Positions 16,689-24,808 of a stretch of DNA of 39,603 nucleotides are shown here, piece after piece (the first letter of the stretch is position 1; each line of letters begins with the position of its first letter). The notes under the pieces are model-generated. The model saw only the letters and a list, made by a program, of their open reading frames with translations, made no database searches and was not told the origin of the DNA. The translations under genes and the position numbers were made by a program. Source of the DNA: Chloroflexota bacterium (lineage in GTDB: Bacteria > Chloroflexota > Dehalococcoidia > Lucifugimonadales > GCA-2717565); assembly GCA_002717565.1 (NCBI GenBank), contig PBAZ01000021.1:28837-68439 (forward strand), read 5' to 3'.

Positions 16689-17813
16689 ATGGATCATAGA
16701 TTCAAAGAGTTATTGGTATTACGTGACGCCAAAGAAAATGGCGACGGCACAGTATTAAAAATTACGACTAAGGGCGACACTGTCATCCATGCGATATCAG
16801 TGGCTCGGGAAGGTTTTTCTTACACTGGACCAACTTGGACGTATCTGTTTGAGAGCGATGGGCTAACTCTAATAGACGCTGGAGAAGCCGGATCCCTTCC
16901 TAGGCTCGAGGACGGCCTAGCGGTAGCCGGCTTTAAACTTCAGGATATTGACAGGGTGATTATCAGTCACGGCCACGAAGACCATGACGGGGCAGTGTCC
17001 GAACTCGTAGAGAAAGCAGATATAGAGGTCTGGGCGCATGAAATTTACGCCCATCTCCAAGCTTATGATCCCCGAACTATTAGCCGGAGAGTCATTTCCC
17101 CAATACAGAAAGAGATGTGGCGAGTAGCAGATCTGAATCGCTCTTTCCCTCCCACATCACCACAAAGGGACGAATACGTGAGACGTCGGCAAGCTCTTAC
17201 AATTGACCACCCAATTAAGGCTAACGAAACGATTGGAAAGCTAGAGATACTGCATACTCCAGGGCATTCTCCTGACGAACTGTGTATGAAGCTCGACGAA
17301 GTGATTTTTACTGGAGACCATGTATTGCCAGAGATTTCACCACACCCGACAATGAAGGCAGAGTTTCCCCCAGAAATTAAAGCAAATCTCCCTGACAGTT
17401 ACAAAGATGCCGACAAATGGTATGGCTTGTCACGTTATTTGCAATCTCTCAAGATAATAGTGGATTTCGGTCCAGAGAGAGAACTCCTACCAGCGCATAG
17501 ATACTACAATCGGGGCCATTTCAACTTTATTAACACGGAGCGTGCCGCAATTATCCTAGACCATCATGGTCAACGTCTTACAGATATATTAGAGAAAGTT
17601 GGGGCTGGAGAAGTAAATCTAGAAGATCTTACACGCGCCGTATTCGCTCATAGAGAACTCCTATCCGACAACTTGTTGGCCGGTTTAAGCGAGGTAGTAG
17701 CGCATGTAGAAATTTTGGAAGAGGTGGGAGATTTAGAAGTATCAGAAGATGGGGTAATATCTGCCACTGGTGTATCAAATCATTTGGGTTTCCTAAGTGC
17801 CTTGCAGGCGTAG
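16689..17813 (+). CDS. MBL-fold metallohydrolase with C-terminal helical extension
   Basis: A 374-aa metallo-beta-lactamase-fold protein. The zinc motif HGHEDH is at residues 94-99; further ligands are in TPGHSPDE, FTGDHVL and LPAHRYYNRGH. After the fold, from about residue 285, it carries an additional helical segment of roughly 90 residues with ILEKVGAGEVNLEDLTRAVF, which resembles the winged-helix tail of LACTB2-like MBL proteins. Possible substrates are thioesters, lactones or nucleic acid ends; none is favoured by sequence. It starts 73 bases after the SRPBCC-like gene and may have its own promoter. It is convergent with the SDR gene at 17852. Confidence 0.83.
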   Translation: MDHRFKELLVLRDAKENGDGTVLKITTKGDTVIHAISVAREGFSYTGPTWTYLFESDGLTLIDAGEAGSLPRLEDGLAVAGFKLQDIDRVIISHGHEDHDGAVSELVEKADIEVWAHEIYAHLQAYDPRTISRRVISPIQKEMWRVADLNRSFPPTSPQRDEYVRRRQALTIDHPIKANETIGKLEILHTPGHSPDELCMKLDEVIFTGDHVLPEISPHPTMKAEFPPEIKANLPDSYKDADKWYGLSRYLQSLKIIVDFGPERELLPAHRYYNRGHFNFINTERAAIILDHHGQRLTDILEKVGAGEVNLEDLTRAVFAHRELLSDNLLAGLSEVVAHVEILEEVGDLEVSEDGVISATGVSNHLGFLSALQA

Positions 17814-17851
17814 GTTAGTCATTTCACAGAGAGTAACTACCCCAAACGTCG

Positions 17852-18634
17852 CTACTGACCATGCGCAGCAACCATATACCGCCCACCAACTACATTGATT
17901 TGATCTCCAGTAACGTAACTGGATTCATCTGACGCTAAATATAGACACGCATTTGCGATGTCAGATACCGTACCGAGCCTGCCTAAGGGCACTGGGTCTA
18001 GGTTGCGAGCAGTCGCCTGACCAAGTTCTGGATTATGAGGAGCCCATTCGGGGTGTCTCCTGCTTGTATCAATAGTTCCTGGGTTGACCATGTTTGCTCT
18101 TATATTGTTCGGAGCGAATTCTGCGGCAACGGCTCTGATAAACCCCCAAAGCCCCGTCTTGGCGGCTGTAACTGCGGAGGTCGATGGCCTTCCAGTAATC
18201 GCGGCCATACCACCTATTCCTATGATACTACCTGTCTGACGCTCTTGCATCTGCGGGATCAGCGCTTTACATAGATAGAAGGTGGAATGGAGATTTATGG
18301 CGAATACTCTATGCCAATCTTCATCGGATACCGTTAGTAAATCATGGTGAGGACGTATAGCCGCATTGCTAACAAGTATGTCTACTTGGCGTAATGCATC
18401 AATACTGTTCTGAGCAAACTTGGAACATTGCGTTGACTCGGCTACGTCTACTTGTTCGGTGTAGACGTTCGCTCCAAATTCGCGACACTCGTCCGCAACC
18501 GCACTCAGATCGTCTGGGCTATTTAGAGAGCAGAGTGCTAGATTCGCGCCTTCTCTTGCAAACGCGGTGGCAATCTCGCGACCGATGTTTCTACTAGCAC
18601 CGGTGATCAGGGCTGTCTTACCTTCAAGTCTCAT
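17852..18634 (-). CDS. SDR-family protein lacking the catalytic Ser and Tyr
   Basis: Classical short-chain dehydrogenase fold of 260 aa. The cofactor loop TGASRNIG (11-18) and NAAI (90-93) are normal. The catalytic YxxxK reads VTAAK: Val155 replaces Tyr, with Lys159 kept. The catalytic Ser, normally 13 residues before Tyr, is Gly142 in IGIGGMAA. The codons (GTT for Val) are well away from a single-base error to Tyr. It may be a pseudoenzyme, a binding or structural subunit, or use other residues. A GAGG site supports the ATG. It starts 24 bases after the glutaredoxin-DinB gene ends, so the two are probably one operon. Confidence 0.82.
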   Translation of the reverse strand: MRLEGKTALITGASRNIGREIATAFAREGANLALCSLNSPDDLSAVADECREFGANVYTEQVDVAESTQCSKFAQNSIDALRQVDILVSNAAIRPHHDLLTVSDEDWHRVFAINLHSTFYLCKALIPQMQERQTGSIIGIGGMAAITGRPSTSAVTAAKTGLWGFIRAVAAEFAPNNIRANMVNPGTIDTSRRHPEWAPHNPELGQATARNLDPVPLGRLGTVSDIANACLYLASDESSYVTGDQINVVGGRYMVAAHGQ

Positions 18635-18658
18635 ATCATTATCCTCGGTATGTGACGT

Positions 18659-19420
18659 TTATATAAGCTGGGCTGGTGTGAAAATCCCTTCCATATCTTG
18701 TTCCGTGGCTGGGTCTTCTGCAGTCATATTCAGCTCGGTTTCCATGAACCAATAGATTTGCTTCAGGTGATGTGTACTATGGCTTAGGATTATGTTAAGT
18801 AACTCCAAAACTGTCACTTCACCACCATAGTGGGCAGGTACAACCCGGTCAAAGGCATCTTCATTTTCACTGTTAAGGAACTTCACTATATCTTGTCGCA
18901 CAGTCTCGCCATACTGGCATATCTGGTCTGAAGTTATGACATCGCTCAGCCTCTCCCTAATAGCCTGCATATCATCGGTACTCATACTCCCATGTTCATG
19001 ACTCTTCCAAGCAAGTTCAGGAAACGAGATGATATGTACGATGGAATCCCTGACTCGCTCAGGTCTCCACGGAACGTCTCGTAGGAGTTGATCTGGCGTT
19101 AATTGTTGAGCCGCTCTCATTGCTGCCGATAAGATCAAGTCATACTTTTCAGCCAACCAGCTCGTTCGACCAGAATGCTCTAATGCCGTGGTCAAATTGA
19201 GCGCGGGAATCAGTTTTTTCGGGTAATAACCGATTATCACTTCCGACCCATCTATTATAGTAACGGGCGCAGCCTTAATGCCTCGTGATTCAAGATCTAG
19301 CCGTGCTGGTTCGTCTGTTAAGAGGTCGTGGTGTTCAAAATGAACTCCATTTGATCGTAAGAACTCTTCCAGAGTTCGACAACTGAATCAACCAGGGTTG
19401 GTATAAACGTGTACATCCAT
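18659..19420 (-). CDS. Putative selenoprotein: glutaredoxin-DinB fusion with in-frame TGA (Sec11)
   Basis: Reading TGA at 19388-19390 as selenocysteine gives a 253-aa protein. Residues 1 to about 75 are a glutaredoxin domain. It opens MDVHVYTNPG, then U11-F-S-C14 at the usual CxxC site, then the GVHFEHHD strand, the cis-Pro segment AAPVTIIDG and a final GYYPKKL. A DinB/DfsB-type four-helix domain follows, with metal-ligand-like His in VHIISF and in LSHSTHHLKQ. The ATG at 19420 has GAGGAG about eight bases upstream. The frame is open on both sides of the TGA with full domain conservation, so neither a pseudogene nor a frameshift fits. A SECIS-like hairpin follows the TGA. If TGA were a stop, only a 10-aa peptide and a GTG-started DinB fragment from 19240 would remain. 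Probably a thiol-dependent redox or transferase protein. Confidence 0.85.
19355..19382 (-). promoter_or_regulatory. Bacterial SECIS-like RNA hairpin after the in-frame TGA
   Basis: On the - strand, GAACUCU (19377-19371) pairs perfectly with AGAGUUC (19367-19361) around a GGA loop (19370-19368). A lower helix, UUGU (19382-19379) with ACGA (19358-19355), is separated by a small internal loop. The apical loop begins 18 bases after the UGA and its first two bases are G. Known bacterial SECIS elements have a guanine among the first loop bases and a loop about 16-37 bases from the UGA. It lies inside the coding region, as expected for SelB-dependent decoding. Confidence 0.75.
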
Positions 19421-19465
19421 TTTGTAAGCTCCTCACTATATAACTTTCACAATTCGTATCCGCTA

Positions 19466-19489
19466 GACCACTATTAATTACTTGTGGTC
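19466..19489. repeat. Short inverted repeat upstream of the glutaredoxin-DinB gene
   Basis: GACCAC (19466-19471) and GTGGTC (19484-19489) flank a 12-base AT-rich centre, in the 87-base gap between the PAC2 gene stop and the ATG at 19420. It could be an operator or a weak RNA hairpin. There is no T-run, so a terminator is unlikely. Confidence 0.3.
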
Positions 19490-19507
19490 ATAATATAACA
19501 GTCAGTG

Positions 19508-20422
19508 TTAGGGCAGATCACCGGCGTCGGGGTCGGATAATTCCTCTGACACATTTAAATAGGAATTATATTCATACTCGTTTGCTGCTTTATCGATAAT
19601 ATCTTTAGCCTCTTGATTATTTTCGGCTATACGATCGAGAGTCTTTTTTAGAGCTGCAGACTCCTTTACCCCCAATTCTCTAAGCTCTCCAAGATCGAGT
19701 GATAGTCCGCACATGTCTTTGAGACGACGCATAATATCGTAGTATGCTCTGTGATCTGTGTTTATCCCAACTTGTCTGTTTTTCTGCGTAGTGAATGGGT
19801 ACATTGGAGCCATCGCACCAATGCGTAACACTTGATTTTGTGGGTACTTATAATGGGCCAGATTTACCAGAGCCATTCCAATCGTAGGTCCTTGTCGGCC
19901 TGTACTACCGTAGTTTGAATATTGAAAGGCGTAATTATCAAGATCTTCTCTCATTTTCGGGTCACTGTAGACACAGCTAACCCGCCGCTCTAGTTCCGGA
20001 GGAGCAGGCCCGTTATACCCCTCTATAGTAATCGTTCTCGTGACCCCTAAACGATTGATGGCTTCAAAGAACGCCTCACCATATCGTTCGATGTCGTACC
20101 AAGGCTCATTACCTCTGAATATGAGGAGACCGTCGCCTGCGTCGTAAAAGGAATTCTCCCAGGTTGGAGGTGAAGAAGGTAGTCCGTCCTCAAATGATAC
20201 CCTCGGTCGAAAAATGTCGTGAGTTCCGGCTATATGGAACGGAAAACAGATGTGTCCAATTTCAGTACTCATCTCACCAATCTTTTTGGCACCTGTCTTA
20301 TTGATTAAATAGCGAGACAAACCACTTGATATATCCCCACCGTCAGACCATTGCCTACGCCACCCAGCTATCAGATAATTGGCTTTAGGTATCTCAGTAA
20401 AGTGACAATATTTCTCGTCCAT
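19508..20422 (-). CDS. PAC2-family protein
   Basis: A 304-aa protein resembling the PAC2 (proteasome-assembly-chaperone-2-like) family found in archaea, actinobacteria and Chloroflexota. It has the opening YLIAGWRRQWSDGGDISSG, an early region ending in FYDAGDGLLIFRGNEP, then AINRLGVTRTITIEGYNG and a central GPTIGMALVNLA. The last 60 residues are charged and helical, as in bacterial members. Bacterial functions are mostly unknown. ATG at 20422 is the first start in frame. It is 87 bases upstream of the glutaredoxin-DinB gene on the same strand, so co-transcription is possible but not certain. Confidence 0.72.
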   Translation of the reverse strand: MDEKYCHFTEIPKANYLIAGWRRQWSDGGDISSGLSRYLINKTGAKKIGEMSTEIGHICFPFHIAGTHDIFRPRVSFEDGLPSSPPTWENSFYDAGDGLLIFRGNEPWYDIERYGEAFFEAINRLGVTRTITIEGYNGPAPPELERRVSCVYSDPKMREDLDNYAFQYSNYGSTGRQGPTIGMALVNLAHYKYPQNQVLRIGAMAPMYPFTTQKNRQVGINTDHRAYYDIMRRLKDMCGLSLDLGELRELGVKESAALKKTLDRIAENNQEAKDIIDKAANEYEYNSYLNVSEELSDPDAGDLP

Positions 20423-20479
20423 TGTTTAACTTCTCGTTCGTAACTAAATATTGAGGTTGTTAGTCTTGATACACATTTC

Positions 20480-20488
20480 TGGTATTAT
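20480..20488 (+). promoter_or_regulatory. Extended -10 promoter candidate before the SDR gene
   Basis: TGGTATTAT matches the extended -10 form TGnTATAAT with one mismatch. It sits in the divergent gap between the PAC2 gene and the SDR, about 42 bases before the ATG at 20530. No good -35 is seen, which extended -10 promoters do not need. Confidence 0.4.
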
Positions 20489-20529
20489 ACACCTTATCTA
20501 AATCTGCTTTGTTTATGACAGGAGGACAT

Positions 20530-21312
20530 ATGGCCTCGGTGGGACGACTCTCCGGAAAAGTAGCGTTGATAACCGGAGCAAGTAGTGGACTCAGCGGTTC
20601 ATTGATGGGATTTGGTGGCGCCGCAGCAAGGCTATTTGCTGACGAAGGGTGCAGTGTAGTCCTGACAGATATAAAAGACGAGGACGGCATAAACACCGCG
20701 AAGCAAATCCGAGATCTCGGCGGTACGGCAACCTACCACCATCTGGATGTTACCAAAGAAGAAGACTGGATTACTATTCTCAGGGAGACGGTAGACAGTT
20801 ACAACAAGATAGACATTCTCGTAAACAACGCTGGCAGTAGCGCTCGCTACACTATAGAGGAAACGACTTCCGAAACCTGGCAGGCTCAAATGGATATCCA
20901 TGGCAAGGGTGTGTTTCTTGGTACAAAACACGTCATTCCCTACCTGCGGCAAAATGGTGGCGGGTCCATAATCAATATTTCATCAATATACGGAATGATT
21001 GGGTCACCTTCGTCTACGGCGTATCATATTGCGAAGGGGGCGTCTCGCCTCTTTACAAAATCGGCAGCAATCCAATACGCTTCAGAAAACATAAGGGTGA
21101 ACTCCATACATCCAGGATTCGCATTCACGCCATTGACCGAAGTGAATTATTCCAAACCTGACTTACAGGAATGGGTGCTGGATCGGATACCTCTGGGGCG
21201 CATGGGAGAAGCTATGGAAATTGCGTATGGGATTCTCTACCTTGCGTCAGACGAAGCATCATTCGTCACGGGTTCTGAGCTAGTGATAGACGGCGGAACT
21301 ACCGCTCAATGA
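20530..21312 (+). CDS. SDR-family oxidoreductase with insertion in the cofactor loop
   Basis: Short-chain dehydrogenase of 260 aa. The catalytic residues are intact: Ser152 in INISS, and Tyr165 and Lys169 in YHIAK. NNAG is at 99-102. The glycine-rich loop is unusual: TGASSG (15-20) is followed by LSGSLMGFGG instead of a short IG turn, about seven extra residues beside the cofactor pyrophosphate. The frame is open to an ATG at 20509, but ATG at 20530 has AGGAGG five bases upstream and gives the normal SDR N-terminus. It ends two bases before the convergent RhaD-like gene. Confidence 0.9.
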   Translation: MASVGRLSGKVALITGASSGLSGSLMGFGGAAARLFADEGCSVVLTDIKDEDGINTAKQIRDLGGTATYHHLDVTKEEDWITILRETVDSYNKIDILVNNAGSSARYTIEETTSETWQAQMDIHGKGVFLGTKHVIPYLRQNGGGSIINISSIYGMIGSPSSTAYHIAKGASRLFTKSAAIQYASENIRVNSIHPGFAFTPLTEVNYSKPDLQEWVLDRIPLGRMGEAMEIAYGILYLASDEASFVTGSELVIDGGTTAQ

Positions 21313-21314
21313 TC

Positions 21315-23369
21315 CTACCGTGGAAATGCTTCCTTGACACCACCATCCACTGGGATCATTGCTCCTGTTGTTCTGGATGAGCGCTCTGATGCCAAGAAAA
21401 GCACGGTTTCAGCAACATCCTGCGCTCTAACCTGGCGTTTTAAGAGAGTCCTGTCATGGTAAAAGGCTTCCAGCCCGTCTACCGTAACTCCGTGCGCTGC
21501 AGCTCTTTCTTCACGCAACTCGGTGGACCATAGCTGTGAGCCTTCAAATATAGCATCAGGGTTGACGACATTAACCCGAATTCCATTAGCACCTGTCTCC
21601 AAAGCTAACACCCTCGCCAGCTGCACTTCCGCGGCCTTGGATACGCTATAAGCTCCAAATTCAGCTCCAGGCGCAGGGACATTCTTGGTTCCAATGAACA
21701 CCAAACTTCCACCTCGGTTCTGTTCTTTCAGGATTTGAATGGCCTTAGCGGCTACTAAGAAATGACCAGTCGTGTTGATATCTAGGGAACGCTGCCAGTC
21801 AGATAGTTCCAGTTTATCAATTGCCCCTACAGGAGCTATCCCTGCATTGGATACGATAATATCTATACCACCATATTGAAGGCGCGTTTGCTCAAATGCG
21901 GCCGCCACTGAATTGGGGTCGCTTACGTCTAATGAAAGGCCGATGGCTCTGTCAAAACCATTCGCGGTTACTATGTCGGCCGCCACTGATTCCGCTGCGT
22001 TACCGGCAATGTCAGTCACGACAACATGTGCACCCTCGCTAGCCAGGCGCTCTGCAATAGCCTTCCCTATACCGCTGGCCGCCCCAGTTACTAATGCTAC
22101 TTTCCTTGCAAGCTCCTTCTCTGGCGGTGCCATTGTTAGTTTATACAGTTCTAGAGGCCAATATTCGGCATCGTAAACATCCTGTGGGGTTAGTGAACTA
22201 TACTGGCTTATCGCTTGAGCTCCACCCATTACATTGATGGTGTGATGGTATATATCCGAAACTATTCTCGCGGCGTGGGCATCGCGACCGGTTGTCCACA
22301 TTCCGACTCCTGGCATGAGGATCACGCGTGGATAGGGATCCAACATGGGGTGTTCTCCTGACGTATGTTTCTCATACCAAGACGTATAATCTGTAACGTA
22401 CTGGTCCATAGCATCATCTATTAATCCCTTGATATCCTCTAGATCGTTCACATCAACCGGATCGACCCACAGTGGCCGGCGCTTTGTATGTATGAGATGA
22501 TCCGGAGTAGCGGGGCCAATTGCGCTTAACCTTTTACCTTCTTCGCTACTTAGAAAAGTCAACACAGACTCGGATGCATCGTATTTGAGTACCATCCCTT
22601 GTCTCTCTGAGACTAACCCGCGAATGTATGGACCGATATCGCTAGCAAGCTTCCTTCTATGTTCATCGCCATTCTTACTAGGCAAAACTGACCCAAATAC
22701 AGATTTGCGACCCTTAGCGATGTATTCTTCTGCCTTGTTCACAAGTGATATATGCTTGTCGTAAGCCTCTTTCGTATCACTGCCCCAAGTGAATAAACCA
22801 TGGTTCATGAGAACCACTCCGTCCAGAGCTGGTGCTTCTTTAACCGCCAGTCCGACCAATTTGCTTAGCTTAAAGCCTGGTCGATAGTAATCCACAACCG
22901 CGATTTTGTCTCCGTACACATCGGCTAAGACTGAACTAGAGTCGTGATTATTAGTCAGCGAAACTACCGCATCAGCGTGCGAATGTGCCACACTCATAAA
23001 CGGTAAAAATGCGTGTAACAGGGTTTCTATTGATGGTCTAGGAGACTCTCCATCCATTAGACATCGTTCTAGGTAAGCGACCATATCTTCATCGGACATG
23101 TCCTCTCGGTCAAAAAGTGGCATGATGTTGTCATGATTAAGTCGCGGAAATTGTGCCCGGTGCATAGATTTCATATCTGATCCAGAGCCCTTTATCCACA
23201 TAGCAGGAGCTTCATTCCCCATGAAATCTTTCTCAATAATTTTAATCGACGTGTTCCCACCTCCCCAAACCACAAGAGAGGTGTCTGCCCCAATTAGGTT
23301 AGTCATATAGACGAGCTTATCTAGCTCATCGAGTCCATCAGCTTTTGTTGGGTCCCATAGGTTCTCCAT
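21315..23369 (-). CDS. Bifunctional class II aldolase / short-chain dehydrogenase (RhaD/YuxG-like)
   Basis: A 684-aa fusion. The N-terminal class II (zinc) aldolase domain has GGGNTS (36-41), zinc histidines HSH (129-131) and His190 in MNHGLF. From about residue 425 an SDR domain follows, with TGAASGIG, SNAG and the YSVSK active site; the position of the catalytic Ser reads FIGTKN. This architecture is that of rhamnulose-1-phosphate aldolase / lactaldehyde dehydrogenase. No rhamnose isomerase or kinase is nearby, so the real substrate may be another sugar or sugar-acid phosphate. It is last in an eight-gene - strand run, 24 bases after the MmgE/PrpD gene. Confidence 0.9.
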   Translation of the reverse strand: MENLWDPTKADGLDELDKLVYMTNLIGADTSLVVWGGGNTSIKIIEKDFMGNEAPAMWIKGSGSDMKSMHRAQFPRLNHDNIMPLFDREDMSDEDMVAYLERCLMDGESPRPSIETLLHAFLPFMSVAHSHADAVVSLTNNHDSSSVLADVYGDKIAVVDYYRPGFKLSKLVGLAVKEAPALDGVVLMNHGLFTWGSDTKEAYDKHISLVNKAEEYIAKGRKSVFGSVLPSKNGDEHRRKLASDIGPYIRGLVSERQGMVLKYDASESVLTFLSSEEGKRLSAIGPATPDHLIHTKRRPLWVDPVDVNDLEDIKGLIDDAMDQYVTDYTSWYEKHTSGEHPMLDPYPRVILMPGVGMWTTGRDAHAARIVSDIYHHTINVMGGAQAISQYSSLTPQDVYDAEYWPLELYKLTMAPPEKELARKVALVTGAASGIGKAIAERLASEGAHVVVTDIAGNAAESVAADIVTANGFDRAIGLSLDVSDPNSVAAAFEQTRLQYGGIDIIVSNAGIAPVGAIDKLELSDWQRSLDINTTGHFLVAAKAIQILKEQNRGGSLVFIGTKNVPAPGAEFGAYSVSKAAEVQLARVLALETGANGIRVNVVNPDAIFEGSQLWSTELREERAAAHGVTVDGLEAFYHDRTLLKRQVRAQDVAETVLFLASERSSRTTGAMIPVDGGVKEAFPR

Positions 23370-23393
23370 TAATCGTAGGCTCCTAATCGTTTT

Positions 23394-24767
23394 TCATTTT
23401 TGTATAACAAGGCTACTAACCAAACTGGACAGATCTCGCTGCGTATCTAGTGTCCACCACTGACTAATAATTTTATTGGCTTGCGATTCGTTTAGATAGA
23501 TATCCGTTTGCTCTCTGAATTTGTTTTCCACTTCGACGTCACTCATAGCGTTACTGGGATGCCCCTTGTGATAACCCAGCTCTGCATAGTGCTCAACCCC
23601 AGAATCCATACGAATTAATACTTTACTTACACGCTTCTCGGGAAACAATTGCGTCGCGCTCTCATCTGATACAACGTTTATCTTCTTCATTAATTCTCTG
23701 ACTGTTTCATCACCTAAGTACCCATCGGAGAAATAATCATCGTTTATTTCTCCGAACAATAACATTATCGCGACACAATACGGTAGACTATGATCCGCTG
23801 TTTCCCTGTTGAGCGGGCTCCATTTTTCGCGTACATCCGCCATTACATTCACTCCAAATTGGAAAGTGCGCACCTCAACTTCGGAAATCTTGTGGATCGA
23901 ATCAATATCAGATCGTAGTTCTAAAATGCATTCTAACGCAGTTTGGGCAACTGATCCTACTGCGAAATGCTTCATGCTTGCCTGCATGATGCGAAACGGT
24001 TCTTCTTTGCCACCAAACTTTCCTAGTTCGAACTCACCAGATATTCCGTGGAAAAAACCTCTAGGACCGTCAAAGATATTTAACGGACCAGTCATACCTT
24101 GCTTCGCTAGAGATGCCGAGAAAACACCATTGCGAACTCCGTTGGCAGCCGCGCAACCTTTCCACATTGACACTTCCCCAAAACGGACTTCACCTAGGGT
24201 TATGTTCGACGCAGTTGTAAGAGCGATAGCATTGGCGGTTTCGTCCTGAGACAAACCCATTACTTTACATGCGGAGCACGTAGAGGCAATTGCTATGGCT
24301 ATGGATTGATCAAATCCGTAGTCGCGAAACGGTACTCGGTCAGCCAATCTAGCATAGATTTCCCATGCGATAACAGAACCTAACAGGACTTCCTTCCCCG
24401 TTACTCTCTCTTGTTCGGCAACAGACAGTGCGGATGGGAACGCATCACTCGGGTGGCCGCTCTCTTTCGCCTCCGGACCTTGATAAAAATCGTTGAAGTC
24501 CAAATACCGGACCATCGAGCTGTTCACAAAAGCTGCCATCTCAGCAGTAGTTTGTTGCTGACCCCATAGTACTGTGGCCGGTGACTTTGAGCTGCTCATT
24601 TCTGCTAGGGCGACGCCAATTTGAACGGGTGGACTACTGAATGCTCTGGGAGTACATGCCAACGTATCTAACCATAGCCGTTTGGTTTGGTGAGTAATAT
24701 CGGCGGGCAGATCCTCATACGTAATGTCGCTAACGTATTGGCTGATATGACTTAACACTTTGTCCAA
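23394..24767 (-). CDS. MmgE/PrpD family protein
   Basis: A 457-aa member of the family that includes 2-methylcitrate dehydratase (PrpD), cis-aconitate decarboxylase and iminodisuccinate epimerase. Typical segments are the opening helix with QYVSDITYEDLP, FNDFYQGPEAKESGHPSDAFPSAL (a PrpD-like DD..HPS region, written here in part), a GEVSMWKGCAAANG loop and a C-terminal small domain with NKFREQ. No prpB or prpC lies nearby, so a propionate pathway is not indicated. A hydratase, dehydratase or isomerase acting on a polycarboxylate is likely. It lies 41 bases from the upstream gene in the same operon. Confidence 0.86.
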   Translation of the reverse strand: MDKVLSHISQYVSDITYEDLPADITHQTKRLWLDTLACTPRAFSSPPVQIGVALAEMSSSKSPATVLWGQQQTTAEMAAFVNSSMVRYLDFNDFYQGPEAKESGHPSDAFPSALSVAEQERVTGKEVLLGSVIAWEIYARLADRVPFRDYGFDQSIAIAIASTCSACKVMGLSQDETANAIALTTASNITLGEVRFGEVSMWKGCAAANGVRNGVFSASLAKQGMTGPLNIFDGPRGFFHGISGEFELGKFGGKEEPFRIMQASMKHFAVGSVAQTALECILELRSDIDSIHKISEVEVRTFQFGVNVMADVREKWSPLNRETADHSLPYCVAIMLLFGEINDDYFSDGYLGDETVRELMKKINVVSDESATQLFPEKRVSKVLIRMDSGVEHYAELGYHKGHPSNAMSDVEVENKFREQTDIYLNESQANKIISQWWTLDTQRDLSSLVSSLVIQK

Positions 24768-24808
24768 CTTACACCTACCAAGATAATGAGTGAATATCCT
24801 TGTCGGCT

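Noticed and set aside
18659-19240. Annotation of the DinB part alone as a gene starting at GTG 19240
   Set aside because: The upstream in-frame sequence is a complete glutaredoxin domain with its own strong ribosome-binding site, broken only by one TGA. The GTG at 19240 lies inside the glutaredoxin fold, at GSEVIIGYY.
19388-19390. TGA read as tryptophan (genetic code 4/25) or as a pseudogene stop
   Set aside because: Several genes here (ending at 2107, 6099, 15134, 16615, 35613 and 38843) end in TGA at sensible places. A Trp at the catalytic Cys position makes no sense, and conservation continues unbroken after the TGA.
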